Below, one piece after another: positions 48,020 to 61,255 of a stretch of DNA of 64,000 bases. The notes below the pieces were generated by a model. That model saw nothing but the letters and a program-made list of their open reading frames with translations, was not told the DNA's origin and made no database searches. The DNA is from Microcebus murinus (lineage: Eukaryota; Chordata; Mammalia; Primates; Cheirogaleidae). The position numbers and the translations under genes are program-made. The stretch spans positions 29,662,727 through 29,726,726 of the forward strand of contig NC_134115.1 in the NCBI RefSeq assembly GCF_040939455.1, read 5' to 3'. Each line of letters starts with the position of its first letter. Position 1 is the stretch's first letter.

Positions 48020-48420
48020 CCAGCTCCACATGTACATTGATTTGCAGCCAATCGGAATGCTCTCTAACCACATTCCGTGTTCCCCTGGCTCTTGGCCTTG
48101 ACGCACACTATGCAGAATACATTTCCCCTTCTCTCTCTTCCCAAGCACCCAGTGAACACACTTCAAGACTCATCTTCTCTGTGAGAGTACCCCAGCACCG
48201 CTCCGCCGGAGTCAGACGTCCTCGTCACTGTGCCCTCGTGAGTTCCTTGTGCTCACCTCTATTAGAGCACAGATCACACAGGTTTGTAATGAACTGTCTC
48301 CTGTCTCTCTGTCCATCCTTCCAGCAAAGGCTTTGCCTTATTGCTCTCGGCAATGTCAGCACCTAGCACTGGGCTGGACAAGGAAAGCAGGCTCAACAAA
48401 GGCTGGTGGAATTAAGTAAT
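48020..48420 (+). repeat. L2-like LINE 3' end
   Basis: 'tcatcttctctgtgagagta', 'tctattagagcacagatcac', 'cagcacctagcactgggctg' and 'aaaggctggtggaattaagt' follow L2 3'-end order. Confidence 0.55.
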
Positions 48421-48963
48421 GAATTGTATAAGGATATAGAATAGAGATGGGGTACAAATATGTCCCAGGTTGCCTGGGACTGTTCTGGTTTAGGCCACAG
48501 TCCTGATAACAATTATTAACAGCATCCTCTTTCACTGTCAAAAGTATCTCCTTTGGATAATAAATTAGAAGGCCATTCTAGGTATTAGACCTGTGATTCT
48601 CACCCTATCAGGCCAATTTTCCCTTTGTTTAACAACTGTTTTAGAACACCCTATGCACTATCCTTAAATGGAGTTGATGGATATAGAAACTGCCAATGAT
48701 AGAATTTCCAAATAATCAATGTAATACCCCAAATGGAATGCTAAATGGAAAATAGAGAAGATTTGAAATGAAAGTAGCTTAAAATAGAATTATATGGACA
48801 GTATTTTGATGTATAAGTGACTTACACTTTCAGTCAAGATGGAGTAACAGAGACTAAAATTAGTCTCTGAAACAACTGGGCAAACATGAGACAGAACATG
48901 TGAAACTGTGATCTTCAAGACACTGGAATCAAGCAACGAAGGGCAGTGACCCCCAAGAGATGA

Positions 48964-49398
<435 letters not shown>

Positions 49399-49869
49399 AA
49401 GAATGCTGATGGAGCCCAGCGATCTCCCTGAGTTGAGAAGTCAGAATGGGGCAGAGCACTGCACAAACACACAGCTCTGGAACTCTGAAAAGAATACTCG
49501 AGAGAGTAGTGATCAGAGTACGCAGGTGAAAAAACTACCTGAGATTGGAGAAAGAGCCATCTGCAAAGATTAAAGAGATTAAAGGGCACCCAGAGCTCAC
49601 ATAGTGCCAGGGACAGTCCCTGTTGCCATCAGGCAGGATGGAAAACCTTGTAATTTGTGAGGATAGACTACTCAGAAGGGTTTTGCCTCAGTAGTAATCA
49701 AAACAACCCCAGACCAAATACTGTTCATATCTCCCAACAAAGCTTAATACACAAGGTCTGAAAATGTCAAACTTTTTCCAAGTAACTTAACTGTGTGAGA
49801 GAACAAAGCCCAAGGATATTTATAGGAATACAAAAATACTGAAGCATCCATTAAGGTAAAATTGACAAT

Positions 49870-49995
49870 GTCTGCCATCCGGGATTCTGGGGACCTGGTT
49901 CTGGTTTAGCTAAATTGAGATCATGCAAAGCCACTACAGGGAGATAAGGCTAGCAATCGTAACAGGGAGTAATACAAAATAATTAATACAAAATT
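49870..49995 (+). repeat. Copy 1 of a ~110-bp dispersed direct repeat
   Basis: 'attctggggacctggttctg' and 'gcaaagccactacagggaga' recur at 51240-51345 with about 10-15% differences by eye. Confidence 0.85.
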
Positions 49996-50499
49996 ATCAG
50001 GGATGTTAAGAGGCAAGAAAATGTGGAACACAATGAGGATAAAAATCAGTGATAGAATTAGTAGATAAGTATATTTTTAGAGTTCATGTAACTGTATTTC
50101 ATATGTTTCAGAAGCTAGGGTAATGACTAAGCATTTTAACTTTGGTAGATATAGAAAAAGACCCATATTGAACTCCTAGAGATGAACATTACAAGGTATG
50201 ATATGAAAAATACATAGGATGGATTAATAGCAGATTAGACATTGTAGAATAAAAGATAAGTGAATTTAAAACATAGCAACAAAAATGATCAAAAAACACA
50301 GAGAGAAAAATACTGGAAAAAATAAAAATAGAGTATCATCAAGCTGTGGGACCACTTCAAGCCACCTAATATAAGTGTATTTGGAGTCCCTGGGAGAAGG
50401 AGAGACAGAAAAAATACTTAAAGAAATAAGAGCTGAAAATTGTCCAAGTGCTCAGGCAAAATGAGCCTACAAGACAATGAAGTTGTCAGATGCTTACAT

Positions 50500-53190
50500 G
50501 TAGATGCATAAATCACCACGAAAGCACCACCTACACATGCAGACCACTGCAGGCGGTGCTACTCTACTGATTCTAATTTGAATATCATCTGTGGTTTTCT
50601 TCTTGGGGTGGGGTGAGGGCAAGAGAAGCAGCAGAGACTATACCTGACCCACAAAGCCTCAAATGAGATCTTGCTGACCCCTGGTCTGGACTCCAGGGGA
50701 AAAAGGACATCATATGGTTCATCTCCTCAAGGGGTTTATAACCTAATGGAGAGTGTGTCTTTTAGCATTCAGAGAAGCAGAACCACTGTGAGTGATATTA
50801 TACCCATCAGACTGTGCGATTGTGGGAGCTAATGCCAAAGTCTATGGAAGGCTGATGCCTTTGTGTGTCCTGGTGGCCATCAGTCAGGAAGAGAAGCTGC
50901 ACTTGAAGCGGGGGAAAGCAAGGTCAAACCGCAGCCCGAGAACCAGCTGGAGCCCACAGAGAGGAAGTGGAATCCATGTCTGTGTCTCATCGCCTCCAAT
51001 TCATTGGATGGGAATGACAGAGTAAGAAGGCTGCGCTGAGTGGAAGGGTGGGACTGGGTGGATCTTCTGGGGCCACAGCCCCCTGCTAACCCACGCCCCC
51101 AAGGCAGGACACAGAGCCTCGGGCAACGATCGCAGGATAGCAACCTTCCAGCATCACAGCTGCTGCTCTGCCTCCACCTTCCCATTCTTGCTCAGATGTC
51201 TCTGGGGGCCAACCTTAATCTGGAACCACACAGAAACCAGGACTCTGGGGACCTGGTTTTGGGTTAGCTAAGTTGAGATAATGCAAAGCCACTACAGGGA
51301 GAAAAAGCTAGCAATTGTTAAATAATAGGTAATAATACAAAATAAAACACAATCAAATGATATTTCAGAGAGTTCTGGATCTAAATGTTACAGAAATGTA
51401 CAGGACGGGGAGACCAGTGAGATGGCAAGGACTGGGGAACATGTCTTGGGGCCAGCAGGGCGTGAGCCAGGCTGGGGAAAGGGCTAGAATCTGGGCACGG
51501 ATGGAGGAGGGTGGGTGTTGGAGGCTGACGAAACAATTAGGGGTCAGCACAGCTTATGCCGGGACAGGGAGGAGACTGGCTTAAGGAGAGGGCAGGGCTG
51601 GAGGCAGAATTTCAAAGGCAATGCCGTGGAAACCATCCTTGCCACTGTTATTTCTAGACAGCATCGTGAAAGGCACGTTTGGAGAGGATGAATGTAGCGC
51701 ACGGCCGGTGGAAGGAGAGCAGCTCAGAGGCGGTTCTCTGGAGGGGGGGAAAGCAGAAGTGAATGTACGTATTGAATGTCCATGGTGAATCAGGCAGGCT
51801 GTGTGCATGTTTTTGTTTGTGTTTTTTGAATCCCCTGAGGATACAGATACAAGAAATGAAAGATGTTTCCGCTTTGAGTCCCGGGTCCCAACAAAAGCAG
51901 GACATGTCATGCTCTAGCTGGGGAGGGCTGCAGAGGAGGGCTCTCCCAGGTGGCAGTGCAGCACAGAGCCACCTGAACAGCCAGGGATGCTGTGCACAGT
52001 GCCAGCCAGCCACGCATGGAAGGTTCTCCACCTGCAGAAGGTTCACCTATTTCAGCACTGGGGAGGTGACACTGGAAGGGGCATTCACAGCAGGCCAGGT
52101 TAGCAACAGGACTTCACAAAAATGTGTAAACAGGAGCACTGCAAAAACAGCAAGGAAATAAGTCTCCCCTGGTTAAAGACATTGGGCAAGGAAATGATGG
52201 AGAGAAACAGGATTGGCAATAAGCAACAAGGATGTCACCCTATTCTGTTTTCTCTTTCATCTTTTTCACTCTTTCTCAAGTTCCTCCTGACATGGTCCAT
52301 TGACTTCGAGTTATACTGACCCCAAGTATCCTATTTCATATTCTATCTTTCAGAACATTTTTAAAACATATTACAAACATACATTTTTGCAAAACACGTA
52401 CAGTTACATAAATTCCATTCATTAATGTAACAGATCACAGATCTCTGTTGAATACCTGCTAGCAGGCTCTCCATGCTAGGCACTGTGGGTATGACAATAA
52501 CAGAGGCAAAACCCTGCCCCAGTGGAGAAAACAGACTTGTAAACAAGTTTAACCACCAGATTAAATAGGCAACTCAATTGTCTCTCACCGTGTCCCTGAA
52601 TCAACTCTCTGCGGCTCTTATTCCACCATCCCCAAAAACTCAAGCAGGACACACACACCCACCCACCACACCCCACCCATGCCTTTCTGGCCACTGTTGG
52701 GAAATATACAATATTCTTTAGCTGTAGGAGGTTATCAGGGACTGGGGGCAGGGTGAGGGGTGGAGAACAGAGGGGAGTTGTTATTTAACCGGTATAGAGT
52801 TTCAGTTTTGCAACATGAAAAAGTTCTGGAGCTCTGTTGCAAAACAGTGTGAATGCACTTACTATTGAAAATGGGTAAGAGGGTAAATTTTATGTTGTGT
52901 GCTTTCTCCCACACACGAAAAAAGTTCTTTGGCTATTTCATGTCATACAGCATAGTCCCAATTTAGTAAAATTAAAATGACAATCATAACTAATATCCAA
53001 GAGTTCAATTTTGTGTTAGAGTTAAGACTTCTCCCTCGGGGATTAGGGCTTGTTGCAGTTGAGAATCTGACTTTGGGGAAGAAGAGTGTGGGGGATTCTC
53101 TCTCTGCTCACCTAGGTCTCCTCCTCCATCTTACTAAGGAGGTTTCTGGCCCCTTTAAAAGTCAGGGTGGGGGAAAGAGATGGCTTCTAG
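50500..53190. other. No gene seen; several short frames, none recognised
   Basis: Mixed unique sequence; a GC-richer patch at 50880-52050 gives overlapping frames on both strands up to 132 codons without a known domain. An ancient LINE-like patch lies near 52440-52560 ('gaatacctgctagcaggctc', 'aaaaccctgccccagtgg'). Confidence 0.5.
51240..51345 (+). repeat. Copy 2 of a ~110-bp dispersed direct repeat
   Basis: Partner of 49870-49995, 1.37 kb away and in the same orientation. Confidence 0.85.
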
Positions 53191-53699
53191 GATGACCAAC
53201 TACCCCATTTTCCTGGGACTGTCCTGGTTTTAGCACTGAAAGTCCCATATCCCAGCACACCCCCCAGGCCCAGGCATACCAGGGCCATAGATTGCCCCAG
53301 ATGAGGCAAGGGGAACATATAGTTCTCACTTCACTAGTTTTATTACAGCTTTATCTAGCACTGGTGTTTCCACATCTGGCAGGTTCCCTCTCTCATGGAT
53401 ACTGCTATGGGTTCTTTATAAATAACTCCTTGCTTGCCAGGAAACTCTTACCTGCAGTTTCCCTGAATGGGCAAATGAATTTCTATTCCAGCTGGTCGCT
53501 TGCCCCTCCTTCCACAGCCCTTGGGCATCTCGTGGGCCACCTCCAGCTTCTTCCTGCTAAGGTACCCTTTCTACTCCAGGTGCTATCTTGGGCAGGATGT
53601 GAAAGAAACCACATGGCTGTCTTGCTGAGGTTTATTTGTGTTCCATAAGAAATACTCAACTATTCTTACGAAAATCCAGTGTAACAGCAGACAACCCAG

Positions 53700-54055
53700 C
53701 CAGCTAGTCATGCCCTACAATTTAGGTGTCTGGTCATCAGTCCCTTCCTCTCTTTTATCTGCTAACTCCTGCTGAACCTTCAGGACTCTGCTTAGGCACC
53801 TATTCCTCCAGGATGTCCCCCCATAACTGCCCTCCTTACATGCCCTCATAATAATATGGGCCTACCCAGCATGGCATTTATCACCCAATCTCATAGCTGA
53901 GTGCTTCCTTGTCTGTTTCCAAGGCTGGACTCCAAGCCCTGGAGGTGGAGGCTGCGTCTATCTTGTTCATCACTGTATCCCTTGCTCCCAGCACAGTGCT
54001 AACGCGGAGTAACTGCTCAGTGAACATTTTCCAAATGGATGAATGACAAGTAAAT
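53700..54055 (+). repeat. L2 LINE 3' end
   Basis: 'cttcaggactctgcttaggc', 'ctgtttccaaggctggactc', 'tatcttgttcatcactgtat', 'cccagcacagtgctaacgcg' and 'aaatggatgaatgac' are characteristic. Confidence 0.75.
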
Positions 54056-54497
54056 TTACACATCAAGTGAAAATTAAGCTGGGCAGAAATGATGCAGGTA
54101 ATTTGTATAAAGGGAAGGATGTGCCTGTTATTCTAGGTATGAGAATTCTAATTTAAAGACATTGTGGCTATTTCATGTTACTCTGCCAGGCTTCAGTGGC
54201 GGCAAGGGCAATTCTCTGTGCCAGCAGGGAGAGCTCTCCTGAAAGTCCTGTTGGTCCTGGAAGGTGATGGCCACAGGGCTTGTTCCTCACACCCGAAGGC
54301 TGAACTAAACCAGCAGGAGAGCTGCCCTGGTAATCTTCTGGCAAGAAAGCAGCAGCATGCCCTGTCCACCAGCCATGTGTGGCAGGAAATAGAGGATGTC
54401 ACCATGTGAAAACTGACCCTGACACAGAGAGAGGGATGTCAAGCAAGATTCCGCCAACACTTAGTGACACAACATGGTTAAGTGATAGCTGACATGT

Positions 54498-54715
54498 ATA
54501 GAGCATTGAGCGCGGGCAGGGCACTGTGCTAAGCAATACGCATGCATTATTTCAGGTAATCCCCACAATGATCCTATAAAATGAAAACCTGTCATTATCA
54601 CAATTATATAAATGGGGAAATCGAGGCTTGGAGAAGTTATTTACTCAAGATCACAGAGCTAGTAAGAAGCAGAACTGGGATGCAAACCAACACTGATTTC
54701 ATCCAGGGACTCCAT
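54498..54715 (-). repeat. MIR-family element
   Basis: 'gggcactgtgctaagcaata', 'aatccccacaatgatcctat', 'aatggggaaatcgaggcttg' and 'tcacagagctagtaagaagc' follow antisense MIR order. Confidence 0.7.
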
Positions 54716-57225
54716 TCCTCACCATCATCTATCCTTGGAAACTGGACTTGTTCCTGGGAAAACATACGAGTTTAAATTTTATTTGAACAAACAAAAGCTG
54801 TTTCCTTAAGGTAGGTATTTAAATAGTTTTAATAAAAATTTAAAATCTATTCCAGGATTAAAGTGTCAAAGCTACTGAATGTCAAGCATATTATATACAT
54901 AAATATATTTGTATATATTATATGCAGATATGACATAAGATATAACATTGATTAAGTGCTAAATGCAGTAAATAAGAAAATACAAGCAAATAAAAAATAC
55001 CCAACATCATTTTATAATGCCTACCAAATAGGTACTAAATGATTAAGGAGTATGATATGTTAATTAAAGTATTACGAATCCAGTCCTACCTAAAATCTCT
55101 GTTCTAGGTAAATAATACTTTTTGAACAATAATGTTAGTAATTTGAATAATATTTAGATCAGTCTAATCTTAAATTAGAGTTCAATATATATACTACCCC
55201 TTTACGTACTTACCAATATTATAGATACAATAGATTTTAATTTGCCCAGGTATTTTTGATTATGTGCTGGGAATTGTTTGAGATATAAAGACAAGTAAGA
55301 TCTGGCTTTTATCTTTCAAGAGATTCCAGATAGTGGTGGACACACAAATCTGTGCAAATAACTGCAGAATGAGACACATTAAACCACAGGAGTGCAATGT
55401 ATAATGGAAAAATGGAAATTTTATTTAGTATGCATACTCATTAAACTAATAGGAAGTCAAAGTAAGTTAGCTACCTTTGATTTTCATCACTTACTTCTTA
55501 CGTTCAAGTGAACTTTTTTCTGTCCAATGTAATAGTGCTCATATTCTGAGTCCCTTTAATTGAGTTGTCCTAAAATGAATGTCTTTTCATGAGTACAGAA
55601 ACTGTTCTACCCCTACCTCTGACCCTTGCTGAATATTACTACATTTTAGCTTTTATGTTCTAAAATACAAAACAATATAAAACATAAAATTTTAACATAA
55701 AATGTCTTTGGATCTTCACCTAAAATTTTAAAGGTATAAAGAGATTTATTCTCAACAAAATAAACTAGATTTAAATTTTTAGGTGAAATATTTGATTCAT
55801 AATTTTATATTTCTATAAGTATATGGAAAACATCTATCTATTTTTTAAAACTGTAAGAAAATCTTACATTTACATTGAGGAAAATTTCACATAAGCTTTC
55901 CTAGATCCATGCTTGCCCTGATAAAAATTTGTTTTCTCAGTAGTTGACTCTTCCAGGTATTTTGACTACTCCCAGGCCCTCTTATTATCATTTCTTACTA
56001 TTTAAAAGTCTGCATAAATAATTTTATCCCTGGGAATGTCTTGCCATAAAAATATTGCCAGAATGTCAAATTCTTCAGGACAAATAGTCCAATTTCTTCA
56101 ACAAAAATGCAAGGAAAAAAAGAGGCTCGAGGAAACCTTAAAGAAACACAAGAGACCACATCAACCAAATGCAATGCATGACTATTATTTGCATTCTAAT
56201 TCAAACCAACCAACTAACAAAACTGTTTTGAGACAATTGAAGATATTTAAATATTGCCTGCATAAATTGATGTGATTATTAGATTATTTAGGTGTAATAA
56301 TTGTATCGTGGTTACAAGGATAGAATTCTTGTCTTTTAGAGAAATACTGAAAAATATATGGGTAAAATCATAGGCTATCTGGGAGTTGACACAAAATAAT
56401 TCAGTGGAGAGGACAAAGATGAAACAACGTTGGCCCACAGGAGACCCCTGTAGACGTTAATTATACTAATCTCTCTCTCTTTGTATATGTTTAGAAGTTT
56501 CTCTTTTTTAAAACCTTTTAAAAATTAAAGAAAATATAAACACTGTTTGAAATATGGCATAATATATATTATACAATATGTACCTTTGATAAACACAATA
56601 ATAGTTTATTTTAAGAACTATTAGTCATAAATATGGCTTTAAATATATATATTCTAAACATAGCAAAATCATAATATCTGAGGAAATGGAAATGTCTTAT
56701 GTTTCATTTAATCTCATTGTTCTCTTTGCCTGGATTTGGGAACAGAAACTGCTTCACTAAGTCATAACTGTCCCAAAATATTCTTAATTACTGATTTCAA
56801 TAAACATATTCCTGCATCCTAGGAATAAATTAAAAAATGAAGTTTATATCCAGGTACGCCTTGACTATGTTAAGGTAGTTGAATAACAGAGAACTTATGT
56901 TGAACTGAATTTTATACAGGATCCTCAAATCCTTTTTTTCCCCTACTCCTAATTTTTCTTTTAGGGGAGCAAATTTTGGTACTGTTAGCTGTCGCCTGTG
57001 TAGTTCTTCGCAGCTAGTGGTGTATATGGAATAAATGAATGCTTAAAACCCATGTAAATAATTTCAATGATGATATGAAAAAAAATTTAAAACGAGCTAT
57101 GAAGACCAAACTATTTTTGTAGAAGTTGCAGGAGGTGACATTAACCATTAGACTAAGGTTACTATTTAGACTGTAATCAGATGTCAATGTGGAAAGAAAT
57201 CTGTAAACATTTTTTCTGGATGAGA
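54715..57225. other. No gene seen; AT-rich unique sequence
   Basis: The stretch is very AT-rich with no open frame of note and no clear repeat, and passes abruptly into the CpG island at about 57.25 kb. Confidence 0.55.
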
Positions 57226-57229
57226 GCTA

Positions 57230-59215
57230 AAAGTCCCCCGCACTTCCAACAAAACGTAGCGAAGGACGGGTGCAAAATCTTGGAAGACACCGTTTTTTGC
57301 TAAGTCTCACTGCCAAGCCTCGTTAGTTCTTACTGCTGTTTTATTCTATTATTTTTCTCGTAGTTTCTGCCGTTTCTCTAGATTTTCTGCCGTCCGTTAC
57401 TGAAGCCAAGTCAAAATGAAAGGAGCAGGGGCTCCGGATTCTAGCGGTCTGGAAATGCGAGGCTACCCTACCATAAGCTCCATTCCAACGTATAAGCGGG
57501 TTTCGAATACGCAGTGCACACGGTATTAGGGCGTGTAGAATGTTACCGCCAGAAACCACCTGCGTGGACGTGCTGGCCACCGCCGGGCACCTGGGCTCTC
57601 TGCGGGGGCCGCCACCTCCACCGCCGCTCCTGCAGACCCCGGCCTTCCGACTCGAGCGTCTGACTCGGGCTAGTCCTTTCCTGAGCTCTGCGTCCCCCTC
57701 CCCCTCTCGGAACTCCGCCCCCAGCCCTGGGCGCCCCAGCTCCCTGGGCACGTTTCCCGCGGGCACGATCCAGCGCGGGGGCGAACTGGAGGGTGAAATC
57801 AAGACTCAGGAGAGGAACTCCAGCTTCGCCGGCTGCGCAGGGCAAGGAGCTCTCCACTTCCACCGCCTCGGGAGGGCGGCCCGGAGGAGGCGGCGGCCCC
57901 CCAACCCCCAGAGGACTTCGCAGTACGCGGGCACCTGCGACAAGGGGTTCCTGGGTTCTTGGGGACCACGAGGGGACAGAGAACGAAAATCACGCTGGGG
58001 AAAAAGAACGCATAGGGCTCTCTTCTGACTCCTCGCTGGCTGTCTCCTGCTAAGTGGAGAGCTCTAGTTAAGCGTGCACCCGCACGTCCCCGCGTCGGGT
58101 CTGGCCGTGACCTTCCCACGCTCCGCCGAGCGCCTCCTAAGGAAGCGCAGAGCCGGGTGCAGGGCCGGGGACCTGACAGCGCGCGGCCTTCGGAGCGTCG
58201 GGCGAGTCTGGGGCTGTGAGAGAGAAACGCGCTGCCCGGCGGAGGGGGCCGCGGGACAGAGTCCCAGAGGACGAATTGGGGGCCCTGGCCCTTGTCGGGC
58301 CTCGCCCTCTGCGACACACGAGAGGCTCACGCAGGAAAAGGTCGCAGGAGGGCATGGGGTTAGTTGTTCAAAGGCCAGACTGGGTCCGGTGACACTGCCT
58401 GGGGGTCCTCAGGCGACTCTCTCAATTTCTCCGAGTTGCAAATTTCTTACCTGTGAAATGGGGAATGCTCTAGTGTGTTCTTCAGTGAGAACTGGGCGTG
58501 TTAACGCGGGATCCGGTGCCTGGCAGACAGCGAGCGGGGGAATTTCTTAGCCACTATTGGTGCTATTACTTGTGTACCAATTGGTACTATTGGTACTATT
58601 ATTTGTGTGACTCGCGAGGGGAGAGTCACTTTCCGCCAGTTTCCCTTCCGCCCTCTCCCCAGCCTCTCTGGGCCTCCCCGCCCTTCGCGCTCCGCCCCAG
58701 CCTTTGCTCGGCTGCCCGGGGAGCTCCGGGTTCATCCAGTTAAGCCTGTCCTGGAGACGACGAGCCCGAGGGTCGAAGACGACCCTCGATCCTTCCAGCA
58801 ATTCGGCAGCGACATGGTTTTTAACCCCAGCCGTCGGGCTGACAGAAGCCCGGGACTCCCCTGCGCAGCACCACGGGGCCCGGCCTGGGATCCGGAGCCG
58901 TGGCCGGCTGCTCTGCGCGGTCCCGAGGGCGGCCGGGCCTGGTCACTGCACCGAGCACGACGCGCTCCAGCGACGCGCCCGCTGGATATTTGCAGGGGCC
59001 CGCGGCGCCGCCACAACGCCCGGGCCGCGCGGTGGCGGGTTTGGTGGTCGCAGCACCGGGAGACCGTCCTTTGGCAAGCTGAGCCGGGGTCCCCCCAAGC
59101 GGGTCCCACCCGAAGACCCGACCTCTCCGCGCGGTCCTGGTGCTTCCGGCCAGGTGGACTCGAACAGCCTTGTTCGATTGGAGAACGACCTCTAATGAAC
59201 TCCACCACCGATCGA
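57230..59215. promoter_or_regulatory. CpG island without a recognised gene
   Basis: CpG density and GC rise sharply from about 57.5 kb and fall after 59.2 kb. Open frames occur on both strands (for example 57540-58028 plus, 58607-59236 plus, 57799-58317 minus) but are Pro/Arg/Gly-rich and mutually overlapping, as expected for GC-rich noncoding DNA. It lies 2-5 kb downstream of the FOXD4 stop codon. It could be the promoter of an unannotated transcript or a developmental regulatory island. Confidence 0.75.
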
Positions 59216-59273
59216 TGTGTGTGTGAGTGTGTTTAATTCACCATTCGATATGGTTTCATTAGATAAAATTTAG

Positions 59274-59347
59274 CCCTTTGCACTCGCTTGCTTTTTTCTC
59301 ATCAATCCGCTCGACATTATCCACACTCGACATCGGAGTGCAAAGGG
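59274..59347. mobile_element. Short piggyBac-like element (MITE), 74 bp
   Basis: The ends are inverted repeats: ccctttgcactcg on the left and its near reverse complement (gagtgcaaaggg) on the right, with 12 bases matching exactly. Both sides are flanked by the tetramer ttag (59270-59273 and 59348-59351). The ccctttgc end is typical of piggyBac elements, whose usual target is TTAA. Lemur genomes are known for young piggyBac elements. There is no coding capacity. Confidence 0.8.
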
Positions 59348-59351
59348 TTAG

Positions 59352-60670
59352 GAGCTCGGGGCCGGCCTGGATCGGGCTCTGACCCTCAAGTGCCCATATT
59401 CGGGGCTGTGCTGGTTTGACCTCGGGCAAGGGAGGGAGGAAAATCCCAAGAGCGTCTAGAGAGCCTTGGGAAATCCGTTTTGGGTTCAGTGGCCGGCTGT
59501 GCCTGGCGCTCCAGAGCGTTTGTTGACTGACTGACTGAATGAAGGTAGGCCTGGAGACGTTTTCAGGCTAAAGGCAAAGGGCATTGGAACATGAACGGGC
59601 GAGAACGTGGCATTAAACAGGACCCCTCTATTACTTAGTTTGTTTGCAAACTGTCCGGCTGCCCTCCCAGACCTGCCACATTGGCTGAAAGTGGTCTATT
59701 GAGGACCCCGCTGGTGTCCCGGGGAAGGCGGCAGTGCAAAGGGGAGAGACGAGTTGGGAGCTCGGGACCCCGCGGCTACCAGGGGTGGGGTTTGGGAACT
59801 TTCCAGAACTTCCCCGGAACTGCAGAAGCCCCCAAGGAGATCTCTGATAGGGGATCTCAGGCAGGGCGTGCCAAAGAAGTTCCAAGTGATGACTTGGAGA
59901 AGAGAAGCTGGAATAAAAAACCGCCCCATTAAACTACTGTAAAAATTGTTGTCTCCGCGTTTTCCCTACCCCCGAAATGAGACCTGCATGGCCGGGAGTG
60001 GGACTAGATCAGGGGGAACATTCCCACATTGACAGAGTGGCTTCCCTCAAAGTCGCACCGACTGCAATTCTTTTGAGACGTGAACCCTGCTCAGGACTGG
60101 GGAAACAGCCCGGTCTCTACACATTTGTTTTCTTAGGGGGAGTATTTTTGTGATGGGCGTTCTCGCCTTGTTTCCCCATCCACTCGGTCACCTGAAGCCA
60201 AGTAACAGCTAAACCTTCCTGGTTGAAAGTGCTTTCAGAGGTTTTTTAAGAAAAAGAAGGTTTTGAAAATTCTACTGCTTTAAAAAACATATATTGCCTT
60301 TTATTTTCCCTGAATATGTTGACCACTTCATTCCAAGTTGATCTCAAATGGTCCTCCGTCTTATTGGGGGAGGGGGAATCAACGTCTTCAGAAAGATAGA
60401 AAATAAATGGAGAATATATTTACATTTTCTCTGATTCTTTTTCTTCTAGACATAAATACTAAATCTTCTATTTTAAAGGTCAGGGCTTTTTCAACCCCAA
60501 ATATTCAGAATTTTTAAAAGCCATATGAAAAATGGAATGTTTCTGATACCTATAACAAATATGAATTGTAAAAATAAATTGTTTAATTGGGAGAAAAGAA
60601 AATAGGTTTTAAAAGAAGTTCTATTTATAAGGCGTCATAGAAAATAAACGATGTAGTGCAGTGACTTAGC
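59352..60670. other. FOXD4 downstream flank
   Basis: Unique sequence with no recognised repeat of size. An AT-rich stretch from about 60.2 kb precedes the probable FOXD4 3' end. Confidence 0.5.
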
Positions 60671-60672
60671 AT

Positions 60673-60678
60673 TTATTT
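60673..60678 (-). promoter_or_regulatory. FOXD4: Candidate FOXD4 poly(A) signal (AATAAA)
   Basis: The plus strand reads tttatt, so AATAAA on minus, about 580 bases past the FOXD4 stop codon. It is the first good match I noticed in that direction. Its use is not shown. Confidence 0.4.
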
Positions 60679-61255
60679 CGTCTGTATAGCTAGGCTTAAT
60701 TTTAACACCTCTCCATCAAAGATGGCACGTTAGCACAGATAAGAAATATAAATGTTCTGAAATTAAAATTCTACTTATCTTACATATCGCTATCGGGAAG
60801 ACGCAGAAGGTGTAAGCATTTTGCACTGTACTTGTGAGTAATACTTGCAGTTCCTAGGGGGTGAAGATGGGGGAAACGTGTTTTGCCTTGGAGACTGTTT
60901 TCTTTGTTTCTCTTATTAGACAAGAATAAAAATACCCCACTCACGTTCATGGCTCCTCGGGAAATGTGCAAATAGGAAAAGCCACGGAGGCCACGACTGA
61001 AGGCAAGCAAAGACAGGGCGACTAGACGCCCTCCGAAGTCGGCGTTTAGGGTGCCTTAAGAGGAGCGGGATGCAGCGGCTCCTCTGTAACTATTTTGCAG
61101 CGAACAAAACTTAGAGGTTGCTGGGCGGCGGGGTTCCGATGCACACGCCCAGTGCCGCTGCGCGACGTGCCGCGCGCCAGTGCGGTCGCTCCGCCCTCCC
61201 ACCCGGCTCCAGGTGCACCTGCGGAGTCGGCCGGGTAACTGGGTGTGGGTGCTAC

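Noticed and set aside
47809..48366. 185-codon plus frame
   Set aside because: It runs through a MIR and an L2-like end, so it is a chance frame over repeats.
57540..59236. Several long open frames on both strands in the orphan CpG island (up to 209 codons)
   Set aside because: They overlap each other in several frames, are Pro/Arg/Gly-rich, match no known family, and long frames are expected by chance in GC-rich DNA.
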